Assembly: GCA_022775045.1 (NCBI GenBank)
Contig: JALFLB010000051.1
Coordinates: 1 to 64,000 of the forward strand
DNA: 64,000 nucleotides
Origin: Agathobacter sp.
Lineage (GTDB): Bacteria; Bacillota; Clostridia; Lachnospirales; Lachnospiraceae
Direction of reading: 5' to 3'
Shown here: piece after piece, positions 9,301 through 19,047 of the stretch
Layout: every line of letters starts with the position of its first letter
Position numbering within the stretch: position 1 is the stretch's first letter
Position numbers and translations under genes: made by a program
Notes under the pieces: generated by a model
What the model saw: the letters and a program-made list of their open reading frames with translations, nothing else
What the model was told of the DNA's origin: nothing
The model's database searches: none

Positions 9301-9821
9301 ACAGTCTTCTTTTCCGCAAGGGCCTGGTCTGCCTGATTTGCTGCATCCACTGCAAGATCTACGTCTTTCTTTGTCTCCTCCAGTGAGCCATCCACGCTCT
9401 TATCTGCTTTTTTCACCTTCTCAAGGTCCTCAATAACCTTACCCGCTTCATCTTCCACTGCTGTCTGGCTGCCATTCAGCTCATCTGCTGCCTGATACAG
9501 GTCTGTTTCCGTTTCCTCAACACCCTTTACATCGTCCACAACAGTCGCTACTTCATCAGATGCTTCCCCCTTGATCTCCTTAGCTGTCTTTTCTGCAGCA
9601 TCTGCGATCTCCTGTATTGTTTCCTGATTCTGTCCCTCCTCAAGAGGCTCCTTGTCTCCCTCCGGCTGCGGGTTCACTTCACTTGCCAAAGCTGTCACCG
9701 GTGTCATGGCCATCATCGCTGACAAGCCGATGGAAATTGCTCTGATTACATGTTCGTTCATAGTAGGCTTTTTCATAATACTTCTCTCCTTTTTTGTTCG
9801 TGTTACTGTTTCCTTTTTCAT
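6375..9821 (-). CDS. Large coiled-coil surface protein with C-terminal membrane anchor
   Basis: Secreted protein of 1148 aa that I cannot name. A Sec-type signal segment (about residues 22-46, ending in TALASE) is followed by an Ala/Glu/Lys-rich coiled coil to about residue 310. A beta-rich central region (about 310-830) is rich in Thr and Tyr and repeats a TTxYxGxxTY pattern. A second coiled coil spans about 840-915, a Gly/Asn/Asp linker about 919-985, and an Ala/Thr-rich stalk follows. A membrane helix (about 1107-1127, with WWW) and a basic tail end the protein. No LPXTG motif is present. Its ATG overlaps the regulator's stop as ATGA with AGGAG upstream; a second ATG (9776) also has a GGAG site. 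Probably a surface stalk or adhesin under the adjacent regulator's control. Confidence 0.75.
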   Translation of the reverse strand: MKKETVTRTKKERSIMKKPTMNEHVIRAISIGLSAMMAMTPVTALASEVNPQPEGDKEPLEEGQNQETIQEIADAAEKTAKEIKGEASDEVATVVDDVKGVEETETDLYQAADELNGSQTAVEDEAGKVIEDLEKVKKADKSVDGSLEETKKDVDLAVDAANQADQALAEKKTVYEQQVAEISSAKTTEEARNAYDAAKKTEEEAKQTYEDAVAKYDEDKKAYDAAVAAVGEAQKAYDEAVGNAEKDAEAAKTALKDAQDKAEALKAEADKSGEAVANSAAYKIAELEEKIQSDNKRDWNQLDKLFIAIMNDYYLPQQEDVASVKSNVVTKYPDDSKNYFTVVYTDKNGEEQTAYYNYKLDDDKNLLIFKKTFEDVLVKEGKEAKYVIKGEDGAVAYSCTEAELKDKLDSGEIINVGTEDKPEYARVNKDGTTTTLVETGTKTEGNVKTDVAVSDTSVSYVYDPATDTYTRVEKGTVTTTKTYSNVSLSSDEKFETEEAAQEAAKSAAEADAKNVVGDGASVTETKVDIIEETTTTYTGSATYISAFSTTIDMSGIKQSSWSSGGTVAKDIQDNAIDSATAELWDKGYYVLESTGNVKVDKTKDNKIWADDYKTTGDSSITLTYAKFTTQPVEYSLWDDFKDLFQGDKNEKKLAEEVKKKVEAEGGQFIKIEAINWNLGTATCYYVPGNTVKVAEEQKSRDDAENVLKDSADQAAEAGGTVDDQILRMVFGKKKVLENGTTTCNVKTTTDEKSVTTYRYSGTYTAKTQQEKEMDISQTSGYATALSYENAVDPVYDKNRPTNAEFLAGNILLNEKEDLDLRAYIDGAKKQKEDYDRIAKEAQTAVAAVATAQEKVDTLKKKIELLKKKSTATSAELAGLSADLASAELVLKNAQDKYNEIVQEPNRADNTYKEKVTELTPSNPGGGTGGNGGSGDNGGTGDNGNSGNEDNGGTGGNGETGDNGETGDNGGSDNGGNGNGTGNEDQGGNKNDQTKKNNKDKNTVGGNAQNAQAGGATAAATVNTAANTPAAAPANATVATATTTTVNAANAGVNPAENVANIEDEAVPLADGALDAETEADNNEDIDGATTIEDGDVAKAAMAEEETTQKMSWWWLLIVAILGVTGEEMYRRHLNKKKEAEAVSQKDMK

Positions 9822-12250
9822 AAAAGTCTCCTGTTTCTGGCCTCTGTAACTGCAGCTGCCTTGTTATTTACACCTAACTTTTTATAGGTTTCCTGATTAT
9901 AGTATTTCACACCAGCTTTTGACAGACCAAGTTGCTGGGCAATTTGTTCCACAGATAGTCCCTCCGACTGCAACCGCAAGATTTTCAATGCCTTATCGCT
10001 CAGAATCACATTTCCCTCCGGCTTTTCTTTCATATATGCCGGATAAAATCCTGCCATCTGTTTACATTCTAATATAACCTGTTTTTTAAATGCCTGATCC
10101 TGCCATGTAACTGTACCTGCTTTCAAAAGCTCCCATAGCGCAGAGCCTTCTCTGGTAAGAATTCGCACAAAATGATAATCCTCTGCTCTTGCCACAGCTT
10201 CCTGCAAAATATCCTGCCAGCCCTCTTTTTCCATACGGTACATGGTGATAGCTTCCAATATCATTACTTCTATCTTTATATAAGTTCTATGCATTTTATC
10301 TGCATAGTATTTCATCTTATTCAACAAAAGCAATGCCTTTTCTTTTCGTCCTAATGTCAGATATACCCGCACCTTAGTCAGATAACGAAACCTCTCCATA
10401 CCATTAAACTCAACATCCTCATCCGGTGCTTCTTCCAACCACTGGCAAGCTTCGCTGCTTCTTTCCTTATATAAGTCCAGCCTTACGGACATCGCACGAA
10501 TATTCGGCAGGAGTTTCGGCGCCTCCTGTTCTGCCACTTGTCGAAAGCTCTCCAGCATATCAACTGCCCCATCCATGTGGTTATTTAAAACGGATAACTG
10601 CACGAGAATGCCAACCGCCACAAAGACCTGCTCTGTTTTTCCGCCACCTTCCGCCTGCATCCTTCCATTTCCTGCAAGAGATGCCACTTCGTAATCATCC
10701 TCACCCTTCTCAAAATAACTTTCTGCAAGGGCAAGATTCACTAAACCCTTTCCATATTTCCCGAGTACAAGACTTAAGACCTTTCCAAGTGTCCTGACTA
10801 ACTCCTTATCCTTCCTGCTCCATTCACAAAAATCTTTCCCCCCATTCATCATGGATGGCAGATTACTTGTAACAGAAAACTCCGGTAAAACCGTCTTTCT
10901 CTCTACCAAAAGAGTTCCTGCCTTCTTTAACAGGTCTGTCATCTGAATGATTCCCCTGTGTGGCAGAGCGATATCCAAATACAAAAGCTTTGTTTCCGCT
11001 GCTCTTTTTTGTCCCCCGGTCCTTTCTTTTGCATAGGCTAAAAGTTCCTGATACCAGCGCTCACTTTCTTCTTCATTTAAAAGCATAGATTGTAGCATAC
11101 TCATGCCGGTCATCAGTTCCACACTCTCCTTTATTTTTTCCTCAGGAAGAGCCAGATAATAGCGTTTCAATTCAAAATAATCTCCTGACGCAGGATTTCT
11201 TCTGGTGTTTTCAATCAAAATTCGGGAAATTCCCTCTTCATTATGACACATTTCATACATCTTAAGAGCCTCTGGAACATTTCCCTCTATCTCATAGCTG
11301 TTTCCCGCACTATAATACAATTCCAAGATGTAATCCTGCGAGTATTTTGCAGAAAGTCTCCGGCGCATGGAGTATTTCATAGGTGCTCTCAACTCGTAAA
11401 CACTATGTTCTCCCCTGCTTATCTCCTTTACAAAATTTCCTGCTTCCTGTGCCTGCTGAATTAATTTGCCCGCCTCTTTCTTCTTTGTAATCTGCTGCGC
11501 CATCTGCAGATCAAACTGTTCCACAACACATACCGCTTCCAAAAACTCCTGCAGTTCAACACTCCACTGGTCGTACACGTGAGCCTCAACATAATCCCAC
11601 AGATCCTTTCTGGCTTCCTCGATGGCACAAAGCTCTGCATCTTCTTTATTCTTTACTGCCTCAGCTTCGGGGATATCCCAAAATCTCATAGCTACAATAC
11701 GCAGAAACAAGGGATTTCCATGTCCAAGTTCCCATATTCTGTCAAATGCAGCTTTTGTAGGCGACAGTTCCCATTTCTCCAGATATTGTTCCTGCTCTTT
11801 TTCTGCCAAACACAGTTCTTCTTCCCCAATTATCACAAAAAGATACTTGACATAAATAGTTTTTAACCATTTCGGCATCGGAGCTCTGGATATCAGAATC
11901 AGCCAGATATCCTTTCTGCCGCTTAATTTCTCAATCAGCTGTGCACAAACACTCCTATCCTCCTGTGTTTCCAGTAATTGCAGATTATCAATTACGCAGA
12001 TCATCTGTATATCCAATTGTTCCTGCACCATCCCGGTAATCTCAACAATCCCTGTATCAGCCAAATCAATATAATGATATTGTTTCCTTTTTAAAAAATC
12101 TGCTACAAATGTAGTCTTGCCGGTTCCTGTGATGCCATAAATATATACCGTCTGCAAAGCTCTCTGGGCAGCCTTCATTTTCTCCCAAGCCACCTGAGGA
12201 CGCACATAATGCTCATCCACAACAGGCTTAAATATTTTATTTTCTGACAT
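9818..12250 (-). CDS. MalT-like STAND transcription regulator with LuxR HTH
   Basis: Regulator of 810 aa. The N-terminal NTPase has a P-loop GITGTGKTT (39-47) and a Walker B MICVIDN (83-89). The middle is helical and TPR-like (about 290-720), and a LuxR/GerE helix-turn-helix lies at the C-terminus (about 745-805, with LSVEQIAQQLGLSKAGVKYY). In the family, inducer and ATP binding drive oligomerisation and activation of nearby promoters; the inducer here is unknown. A strong GGAGGAG lies before the ATG. The upstream promoter is unclear (weak TTTACT and TATCAT, 18 apart, at 12299-12270). It overlaps the surface-protein start by four bases, so both are translated together. Confidence 0.88.
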   Translation of the reverse strand: MSENKIFKPVVDEHYVRPQVAWEKMKAAQRALQTVYIYGITGTGKTTFVADFLKRKQYHYIDLADTGIVEITGMVQEQLDIQMICVIDNLQLLETQEDRSVCAQLIEKLSGRKDIWLILISRAPMPKWLKTIYVKYLFVIIGEEELCLAEKEQEQYLEKWELSPTKAAFDRIWELGHGNPLFLRIVAMRFWDIPEAEAVKNKEDAELCAIEEARKDLWDYVEAHVYDQWSVELQEFLEAVCVVEQFDLQMAQQITKKKEAGKLIQQAQEAGNFVKEISRGEHSVYELRAPMKYSMRRRLSAKYSQDYILELYYSAGNSYEIEGNVPEALKMYEMCHNEEGISRILIENTRRNPASGDYFELKRYYLALPEEKIKESVELMTGMSMLQSMLLNEEESERWYQELLAYAKERTGGQKRAAETKLLYLDIALPHRGIIQMTDLLKKAGTLLVERKTVLPEFSVTSNLPSMMNGGKDFCEWSRKDKELVRTLGKVLSLVLGKYGKGLVNLALAESYFEKGEDDYEVASLAGNGRMQAEGGGKTEQVFVAVGILVQLSVLNNHMDGAVDMLESFRQVAEQEAPKLLPNIRAMSVRLDLYKERSSEACQWLEEAPDEDVEFNGMERFRYLTKVRVYLTLGRKEKALLLLNKMKYYADKMHRTYIKIEVMILEAITMYRMEKEGWQDILQEAVARAEDYHFVRILTREGSALWELLKAGTVTWQDQAFKKQVILECKQMAGFYPAYMKEKPEGNVILSDKALKILRLQSEGLSVEQIAQQLGLSKAGVKYYNQETYKKLGVNNKAAAVTEARNRRLL

Positions 12251-12338
12251 GAACTCCTCCTACCGTAATATGATATCCTATCAAGGCAGCATAAGTAAAC
12301 TAGCCAAAAGGATAGAATTTTTATCTCAAGATGCCAAA

Positions 12339-12379
12339 AACGTCAGATGTAAGCAAATTCTACTCCTGCATCTGACGTT
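12339..12379 (-). terminator. Rho-independent terminator after polC
   Basis: Perfect 11-bp arms AACGTCAGATG (12339-12349) and CATCTGACGTT (12369-12379) with a 19-base loop. On the minus strand they are followed by TTTTTGG. It marks the end of the uppS-to-polC operon and separates it from the STAND regulator gene. Confidence 0.75.
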
Positions 12380-12417
12380 CTCATTTACTTTATTCCAATT
12401 TTCACGATTTCTATTTT

Positions 12418-15400
12418 CTACGCTCCAAAATCAAACAGCGAAAGCTGATTGGAATCTGGCATATCCCCAAACAGTCCAAGATCACTCATCAACTCGATTG
12501 TCGTTTTTGATACTTTTGTACGCTCCCGGAAATCATCCTTGGACAAAAAGATTCCGTCCTTAGCCGCCTCCGCAATTGCAACCGCAGCATTATCCCCCAG
12601 TCCATCGATCGTGTTGAGGGACGGAAGCAGCTTGCCGTCAACAATCTGAAAATGATGAGGCAGTGACTTATAAATGTCAATTGGCAAAAACTCAAAGCCA
12701 CGGGCATACATCTCCTGCACCAGACGCATATCCTTATACGTATCCTGCTCCTTCTTGGAAAGTTCATCTTTCCGCTTCTGGTAATCATGCATATATGCTT
12801 CAAGCTTTTCCTTTCCCTGACACATAAGTTCATAACTAAAACCAGTAGCACGGATAGAAAAATATGCTGCATAATAGGCAAGCGGATAAAAAACTTTGCA
12901 ATAAGCAATACGCCACGCCATCATAACATATGCAGCAGCATGTGCCTTTGGAAACATGTACTTGATTTTTTCGCAGGACCAGATATACCAATCCGGCACA
13001 CCATGGTCAATCATATCCTGTTTCCACTCCGGCCACTTGTCACATTTTCCTTTTGCGACCATTCCTTTTCGAACTGCCTCCATAATTTTGAATGACTCCT
13101 CCGAATCCAGCCCCATACTAATCAGATAGATCATAATATCATCACGCGTACAGATTGCAGTAGAAATCGTCGCTTTTTTCTCCTGAATCAACGTCTGTGC
13201 ATTTCCAAGCCACACATCTGTACCATGGGAAAGACCGGCAATACGAATCAGATCAGAGAATTCTTTCGGCTGAGTATCAATCAACATACCCATGGCAAAA
13301 TCCGTACCAAACTCCGGAATTCCAAGAGCACCAAGCTGGCAGCCTTCCAATTCGTCCGGAGTAACACCAAGGGCTTCAGTATTCTGGAACAACGACATGA
13401 CCGCCTGATCATCAAGCGGAATCTGCGTCGGATCCACACCAGTCAAATCCTGAAGCATTCGAATCATGGTCGGATCATCATGTCCGAGAATATCAAGCTT
13501 TAAAAGATTATGATCAATACTATGATAGTCAAAATGTGTCGTTGTAATATCCACCGACATATCATTTGCCGGATGCTGAATTGGCGTAAAAGTATAAATC
13601 TGCTCCCCCATTGGAAGAACAACAATTCCGCCCGGATGCTGTCCGGTTGTCCGCCGTACACCAACGCACCCCAGCACAATGCGGTCGATTTCACAATTTC
13701 GCTTATGGACGCCCCGCTCTTCGTAATAATTTTTTACGTAACCAAATGCCGTTTTATCCGCAAGTGTACCGATTGTACCTGCTTTGAAAGTCTGTCCTTC
13801 CCCGAAAATAACCTCCGTGTACTTATGAGCCTTACTTTGGTATTCTCCTGAAAAATTCAAATCAATATCCGGCTCCTTATTCCCCTTAAAACCAAGGAAT
13901 GTCTCAAATGGAATATCAAACCCTTCCTTCGAGAGCGGCTTTCCACATCTCGGACAAATCCTGTCTGGCATATCACAGCCGCCGCGTCCCGAATAGGACT
14001 GTACCAGTTCTGAATCAAAGTCACTGTATTTACAATGCTTACACAGGTAATGTGCATGCAGTGGATTTACCTCCGTGATACCGGACATAGTTGCTACAAA
14101 AGAACTTCCAACCGAACCACGGGAACCAACGAGATAACCATCCTCATTGGATTTCCACACCAGCTTCTGCGCAATGATGTACATCACCGCATACCCATTA
14201 CTGATAATGGAATTCAGTTCTCTCTCCAGACGCTCCTGTACAATCTCCGGCAATGGATCTCCATACATCTTGTGCGCTTTGTTATAACAGATGTCCCGCA
14301 GCATCTGATCCGAATTTTCAATGACTGGCGGACACTTATCCGGGCGAACCGGAGAAATCCGCTCACACATATCAGCAATCCGGTTCGGGTTGGTAATGAC
14401 AACCTCTTCCGCCTTGGCACTACCGAGATATTCAAATTCCTTCAACATCTCTTCCGTGGTACGCAAAAAAAGTGGAGCCTGGTCATCTGCATCCTTAAAT
14501 CCTTGTCCACACATGATAATGCGGCGGTATACTTCATCTTCAGGATCCAAAAAATGTACGTCACAGGTTGCCACTACCGGCTTATGAAAATCTTCACCCA
14601 GCCGCACAATCTTTTTATTAATCTCAATTAAGTCATCATTGGATGCAACCGGGGAATCCTCGTCGCGCACAAGAAACGCGTTATTTCCAAGAGGCTGAAT
14701 TTCCAAATAATCATAAAAGTCGACCAGCCTGGCTATCTCTTCTTCCGGTCGTGCATTTAAAATAGCACGGTAAAGTTCTCCAGCCTCACAGGCAGAACCA
14801 ATCAAAAGACCATCACGATACTTTAAAAACTCACTTTTGGGAATACGTGGTCTTCGATTATAATACTTAATATGCGCCAGCGACACCAGACGATACAGAT
14901 TTGTTCGACCCTGGTCACAGGTTGCGAGGATAATGGCATGGTAAGTCGGCATCTTCTGCACATTTTCCACCGATGCACTTCCAAGCTCATTTACTTCATC
15001 CAGAGTCAGCACTCCGCGTTCTTTCAACATCGCAACAAATTTCACAAAAATTTCTGCCGTACAGCCTGCATCATCCACTGCACGATGATGGTTATCCAAA
15101 GACACCCCAAGCGCCTTTGCCACTGTATCAAGCTTAAAGCGGTTGAGATTTGACAAAAGAACACGCGCAAGAGCCACCGTATCCACAATGGTCGGATTGC
15201 AAGCAATGCCCTGACGCCTGCAGTTCATCTTGATAAAACTCATATCAAAATCTGCATTGTGCGCAACCATCACACATCCCTCACAGAACTCCATAAACTC
15301 TGGAAGAATCTGCTCAATAGAAGGTGCATCAATAACCATAGAATCATTGATAGAAGTCAATTGCTCGATTCGAAACGGAATCGGAACACCCGGATTGACA

Positions 15401-16923
15401 AATGTGGAAAATCTGTCCACAATCTCCCCATTTTGTACTTTTACGGCTCCAATTTCGATAATCTTATTTGTCTCCGGACTAAATCCGGTTGTCTCCAGAT
15501 CAAACACGACATAATCGGCATCCAATGACTGATTTCTGCTATCTGTCACAATACCCTTTAAATCATCAACCAGATACGCCTCAACCCCATAAATAACCTT
15601 AAAATCCTCGTTTCCTTCCACAACATGGTTTGCATCCGGAAACGCCTGCACATCCCCGTGGTCTGTAATTGCAATCGCTTTATGCCCCCACTTCATGGCT
15701 CTTTTGACGATATCCTTAACATCAGACACTCCGTCCATATCACTCATCTTCGTATGACAATGAAGTTCCACTCTCTTCTCTGCACTATTGTCCATACGTG
15801 TTTGCCGGAAATCGGATGTCTTTTTTATTCCAACGATCGAGCCAATTGTAAGCTCACTGTCAAATTTGTCAATTGTTGCAACACCCTTAACCTTAATAAA
15901 TTTTCCAGTCTGAATATCTTTCAAAAGTTCTGGCACATCTTCATTTTTTGCGAATACTTTCAGAACAATTGTATCGGTAAAATCTGTCATCGAAAAAATG
16001 ATAATGGTCTTTTCATTGCGAATTTCTCTCGTATCAACTGATAGAACCTCTCCCCGGATAACAACCTCTCCAATCGGACCGTCAATCTTTTCAATTTCAA
16101 TCGCCTCATCCTCGAAATCACGTCCATAAATAACATCCGGATTCATAGATTTCTTGCTATTATCACGCTCAAATTTTCGGCGAAATTCTCCCTTCTTTTC
16201 ATAATCCGGCTTCTTTTTTGCAGGCTTTCCATCATTTTCCTTTGTCTTTGCAACTTTCTTGTCAATTTTCGATGCATCCTTCTCATTGCTTACAGAATCT
16301 GTATTACCTGCTGACTCTTCCGCTTCTTTTCCCAACACTGCCAGACGGGTACGTGCTGCAATCTCCGCAACCTCCTGCTCCATCTGCTTTTCAGAGTTTC
16401 TGCGATACTTGCTTTTCTGCGGTTTCCGATACTGGGGGTGAATGATTAAATCCATCCCACAACGCTCACAGACCACCTTCTCCAGAAATTCTACAATCTC
16501 ATCCGTTCTGGTCTTTGCAATAATAGTCTCATCAAGTGTCAAAATCATATGATGAGGCTGATCAAACTCCATCTCTGCTGTACGAAGCAGATTGTACTCG
16601 AGCACACTGTATGCATTCAGTTCCTCCAGAATACTGTCCTTATAAACTTCCATCAGAGACTGTGGCGTATACTGTTCTGACAACTCAAAGGATTCCAGAA
16701 TCTTAACCGAAACGTCACGGTTCCTGAAAATTTGGGAGGTAATTGCCTCCTCCAGCTTCCAGATATTCTTCTTAAAAATCAATCTTTTTGCACACAAATA
16801 AATGCGAATATGAGTATATTCATGATTCGCACTGATTTTAGTCACCTCTGCTGTCTCTAACAGGCTTTCCAACTCTCCTTCCAACTTCAGAGTCGGGAAG
16901 GCATCCTTAAATGCCTTTGCCAT
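12418..16923 (-). CDS. polC: DNA polymerase III alpha subunit, PolC type
   Basis: Replicative DNA polymerase of low-GC Gram-positives (1501 aa, normal length). Order: N-terminal domain, a Lys/Glu-rich linker (about 170-260), an OB fold (about 285-375), a PHP domain split by the proofreading exonuclease, then the polymerase. Visible motifs are the PHP start ELHCHTKMSDMDG, exonuclease VVFDLETTG and HNADFDMSF, a four-cysteine zinc site (CKHC...CPRC), and the catalytic PDIDLNFSGEYQ. The ATG overlaps the ispG stop by one base (TAATG), indicating translational coupling. It is the last gene of the frr/uppS-side operon, with a terminator after it. Confidence 0.98.
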   Translation of the reverse strand: MAKAFKDAFPTLKLEGELESLLETAEVTKISANHEYTHIRIYLCAKRLIFKKNIWKLEEAITSQIFRNRDVSVKILESFELSEQYTPQSLMEVYKDSILEELNAYSVLEYNLLRTAEMEFDQPHHMILTLDETIIAKTRTDEIVEFLEKVVCERCGMDLIIHPQYRKPQKSKYRRNSEKQMEQEVAEIAARTRLAVLGKEAEESAGNTDSVSNEKDASKIDKKVAKTKENDGKPAKKKPDYEKKGEFRRKFERDNSKKSMNPDVIYGRDFEDEAIEIEKIDGPIGEVVIRGEVLSVDTREIRNEKTIIIFSMTDFTDTIVLKVFAKNEDVPELLKDIQTGKFIKVKGVATIDKFDSELTIGSIVGIKKTSDFRQTRMDNSAEKRVELHCHTKMSDMDGVSDVKDIVKRAMKWGHKAIAITDHGDVQAFPDANHVVEGNEDFKVIYGVEAYLVDDLKGIVTDSRNQSLDADYVVFDLETTGFSPETNKIIEIGAVKVQNGEIVDRFSTFVNPGVPIPFRIEQLTSINDSMVIDAPSIEQILPEFMEFCEGCVMVAHNADFDMSFIKMNCRRQGIACNPTIVDTVALARVLLSNLNRFKLDTVAKALGVSLDNHHRAVDDAGCTAEIFVKFVAMLKERGVLTLDEVNELGSASVENVQKMPTYHAIILATCDQGRTNLYRLVSLAHIKYYNRRPRIPKSEFLKYRDGLLIGSACEAGELYRAILNARPEEEIARLVDFYDYLEIQPLGNNAFLVRDEDSPVASNDDLIEINKKIVRLGEDFHKPVVATCDVHFLDPEDEVYRRIIMCGQGFKDADDQAPLFLRTTEEMLKEFEYLGSAKAEEVVITNPNRIADMCERISPVRPDKCPPVIENSDQMLRDICYNKAHKMYGDPLPEIVQERLERELNSIISNGYAVMYIIAQKLVWKSNEDGYLVGSRGSVGSSFVATMSGITEVNPLHAHYLCKHCKYSDFDSELVQSYSGRGGCDMPDRICPRCGKPLSKEGFDIPFETFLGFKGNKEPDIDLNFSGEYQSKAHKYTEVIFGEGQTFKAGTIGTLADKTAFGYVKNYYEERGVHKRNCEIDRIVLGCVGVRRTTGQHPGGIVVLPMGEQIYTFTPIQHPANDMSVDITTTHFDYHSIDHNLLKLDILGHDDPTMIRMLQDLTGVDPTQIPLDDQAVMSLFQNTEALGVTPDELEGCQLGALGIPEFGTDFAMGMLIDTQPKEFSDLIRIAGLSHGTDVWLGNAQTLIQEKKATISTAICTRDDIMIYLISMGLDSEESFKIMEAVRKGMVAKGKCDKWPEWKQDMIDHGVPDWYIWSCEKIKYMFPKAHAAAYVMMAWRIAYCKVFYPLAYYAAYFSIRATGFSYELMCQGKEKLEAYMHDYQKRKDELSKKEQDTYKDMRLVQEMYARGFEFLPIDIYKSLPHHFQIVDGKLLPSLNTIDGLGDNAAVAIAEAAKDGIFLSKDDFRERTKVSKTTIELMSDLGLFGDMPDSNQLSLFDFGA

Positions 16924-17981
16924 TATTCCTCACCCCAATGTTCCAATTCATAGCGCAGTGCATCTAATAATTCTTGTTCCGGGACCTTCTTGTACACCTC
17001 TCCATTCTTAATCAACAGGCCTTCCCCGATTCCGCCGGCAATTCCGATATCAGCCTCTTTAGCCTCACCCGGACCATTTACCACACAGCCCATAACTGCC
17101 ACTTTGATATCCAGAGGGAATTCTGCCACCATCGTCTCCACCTGATTGGCTAGTTCAATCAGATTAATTTTAGTACGTCCGCATGTCGGACAGGACACTA
17201 CCTCGATGCCACCCTTCCTAAGCCCAAGGGTTCTAAGGATCAGTTTCGCAGACTTGATTTCTTCAATTGGGTCGCCTGTCAGTGAAACACGGATGGTGTC
17301 ACCAATTCCCTGATTTAAAATCAAACCAAGTCCGACTGCCGATTTGATATTACCGCTGATCAGTGTTCCTGCCTCCGTAATTCCCACATGAAGCGGATGA
17401 CTGGTCTGCTTTGCAATCAATTCATGTGCCTTGACACACATCATAACGTCCGAGGATTTGATACTGATGACCAGATTATCATATCCCATATCCTCAATCA
17501 TCTTTACTTTATCCAGTGCGCTCTCAACAATTCCTTCGGCTGTCACGCCATGATATTTTTCCACTAGCTCCTTCTCCAAAGAACCGCTGTTAACTCCAAC
17601 TCGAATCGGAATATTCCGTTCCTTCGCTGTTTTCACAACCGCCTTCACACGCTCCGCACTTCCGATGTTACCCGGATTAATCCGGATTTTGTCCGCACCA
17701 TGTTCTATCGCCGCAATTGCCAGCCGATAATCAAAATGAATATCTGCTACAAGCGGAATGGAAATCTGCTTCTTAATCTCAGAAAGTGCCTCGGCGGCCT
17801 CCATTGTCGGCACCGCACAGCGAATGATTTCACACCCAGCCCTAACCAGTTTCTGAATCTGTCCAACCGTCGCAATCACATCCTCTGTCCTCGTATTCGT
17901 CATGGACTGAATTGCGATGGGATGTCCATGTCCAATGAGGCGATCTCCTATTTTTACTTCTTTCGTTTGCTGTCTCTCCAT
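16923..17981 (-). CDS. ispG: 4-hydroxy-3-methylbut-2-enyl diphosphate synthase (IspG/GcpE)
   Basis: Iron-sulfur enzyme of the MEP isoprenoid pathway, converting MEcPP to HMBPP (352 aa). The TIM-barrel N-terminus begins with KIGDRLIGHGHPIAIQSMTNT. Cluster-binding cysteines are visible in SCPTCGRTKINL and VMGCVVNGPGEA, the latter with the conserved Glu. It sits between rseP and polC in an operon that also has dxr and uppS, so isoprenoid synthesis and undecaprenyl carrier formation are co-expressed. Confidence 0.97.
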   Translation of the reverse strand: MERQQTKEVKIGDRLIGHGHPIAIQSMTNTRTEDVIATVGQIQKLVRAGCEIIRCAVPTMEAAEALSEIKKQISIPLVADIHFDYRLAIAAIEHGADKIRINPGNIGSAERVKAVVKTAKERNIPIRVGVNSGSLEKELVEKYHGVTAEGIVESALDKVKMIEDMGYDNLVISIKSSDVMMCVKAHELIAKQTSHPLHVGITEAGTLISGNIKSAVGLGLILNQGIGDTIRVSLTGDPIEEIKSAKLILRTLGLRKGGIEVVSCPTCGRTKINLIELANQVETMVAEFPLDIKVAVMGCVVNGPGEAKEADIGIAGGIGEGLLIKNGEVYKKVPEQELLDALRYELEHWGEE

Positions 17982-17993
17982 ATTTTCCCCTTC

Positions 17994-19046
17994 TTACAAT
18001 AACTTCCGAATGTCATTAAACATCACAAAGAACATGAGTGCAAACAACAGCCCAAGTCCAACCAGATTCACAATTCCTTCCTTATTCGGGTCGATTCTCT
18101 TCCCGCGTATCGCCTCAACAATCAAAAAAACCAACCGCCCGCCATCCAATGCCGGGAAAGGAAGCAGATTCATGACTCCAAGGTTCGCCGACAGAAGAAT
18201 CGCCCAGTTCAGCATACTCAAAAATGCTGAAAAATAGCCATAGGTTGTGACAGATTCCTGATAGGTATCTCCAATATTCTTAACAATCCCAACCGGTCCG
18301 CTCAGTTCGGTCACCGATACCTGACGGGTCAATAACAGGCGAAGACTTTGAATCGTCGTATAAATCCAATACCGCACCTCATAAAAGCTGTTTCTCAGAT
18401 TCGTCAGAACATTTCCCTTAACCCGCATCTGTGTAGAATACACGAAGCCATACAGATAACGACCTGACTCCTCGTCAAGCTTTGGTTCTAATGTTTTCTG
18501 ATATTTCTTTCCGTCACGTACATAGGTGATTTCAACCGTTTCCCCCGAATGAAAGGTGGAATAAGCACTAATCTCCCTTGCGAAATGGATGGAGAGACCA
18601 TTCATCTTAACAATTTCATCTCCCTTTTGCAGTCCCGCCTCTTGCGCTGGAAAGCCATCCGATACATCAGAGAGTACCGGCTTATCATAACCGATACAAC
18701 ACATCAGAATAAAAGCAAATACAAAGGCCAGAACAAAATTAAAAAAGGGACCTGCAAAAACAACGCTCATCCGTGCCCAGACCGATTTTTTCCCAAAGGC
18801 GCGCTCATCGGAGGAATCCTCATCCTCGCCCTCCATCACGCAGGCACCACCGAACGGAAATAGTTTAATGGAATACTTTGTTTCCCCTTTCTGGATTCCA
18901 CAGATTGTCGGTCCAAGGCCAAAACAAAACTCATTGACACGAATTCCATTCTTTTTTGCAAGGAGAAAATGTCCCAGTTCATGAAATAGAATTACAATAC
19001 TGAAAATTAAAAAAGCTATCAAAAATGATATAATACGACTTCCCAA
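17994..19046 (-). CDS. rseP: RIP metalloprotease (site-2 protease, RseP/RasP)
   Basis: Intramembrane zinc protease (350 aa). The active site HELGH (22-26) lies at the end of the first membrane helix. A PDZ domain (about 115-195) follows, with the third zinc ligand in NLLPFPALDGGR near residue 305 and a C-terminal membrane helix. In Firmicutes these proteases cleave anti-sigma factors and leftover signal peptides. The start appears to be TTG with AGGTGG upstream, lying inside the last codons of dxr. Confidence 0.95.
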   Translation of the reverse strand: MGSRIISFLIAFLIFSIVILFHELGHFLLAKKNGIRVNEFCFGLGPTICGIQKGETKYSIKLFPFGGACVMEGEDEDSSDERAFGKKSVWARMSVVFAGPFFNFVLAFVFAFILMCCIGYDKPVLSDVSDGFPAQEAGLQKGDEIVKMNGLSIHFAREISAYSTFHSGETVEITYVRDGKKYQKTLEPKLDEESGRYLYGFVYSTQMRVKGNVLTNLRNSFYEVRYWIYTTIQSLRLLLTRQVSVTELSGPVGIVKNIGDTYQESVTTYGYFSAFLSMLNWAILLSANLGVMNLLPFPALDGGRLVFLIVEAIRGKRIDPNKEGIVNLVGLGLLFALMFFVMFNDIRKLL

Positions 19047-19047
19047 T

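Noticed and set aside
14035-14631. A 198-codon plus-strand frame opposite polC
   Set aside because: Lies fully within an unambiguous polC region and has no start signal.
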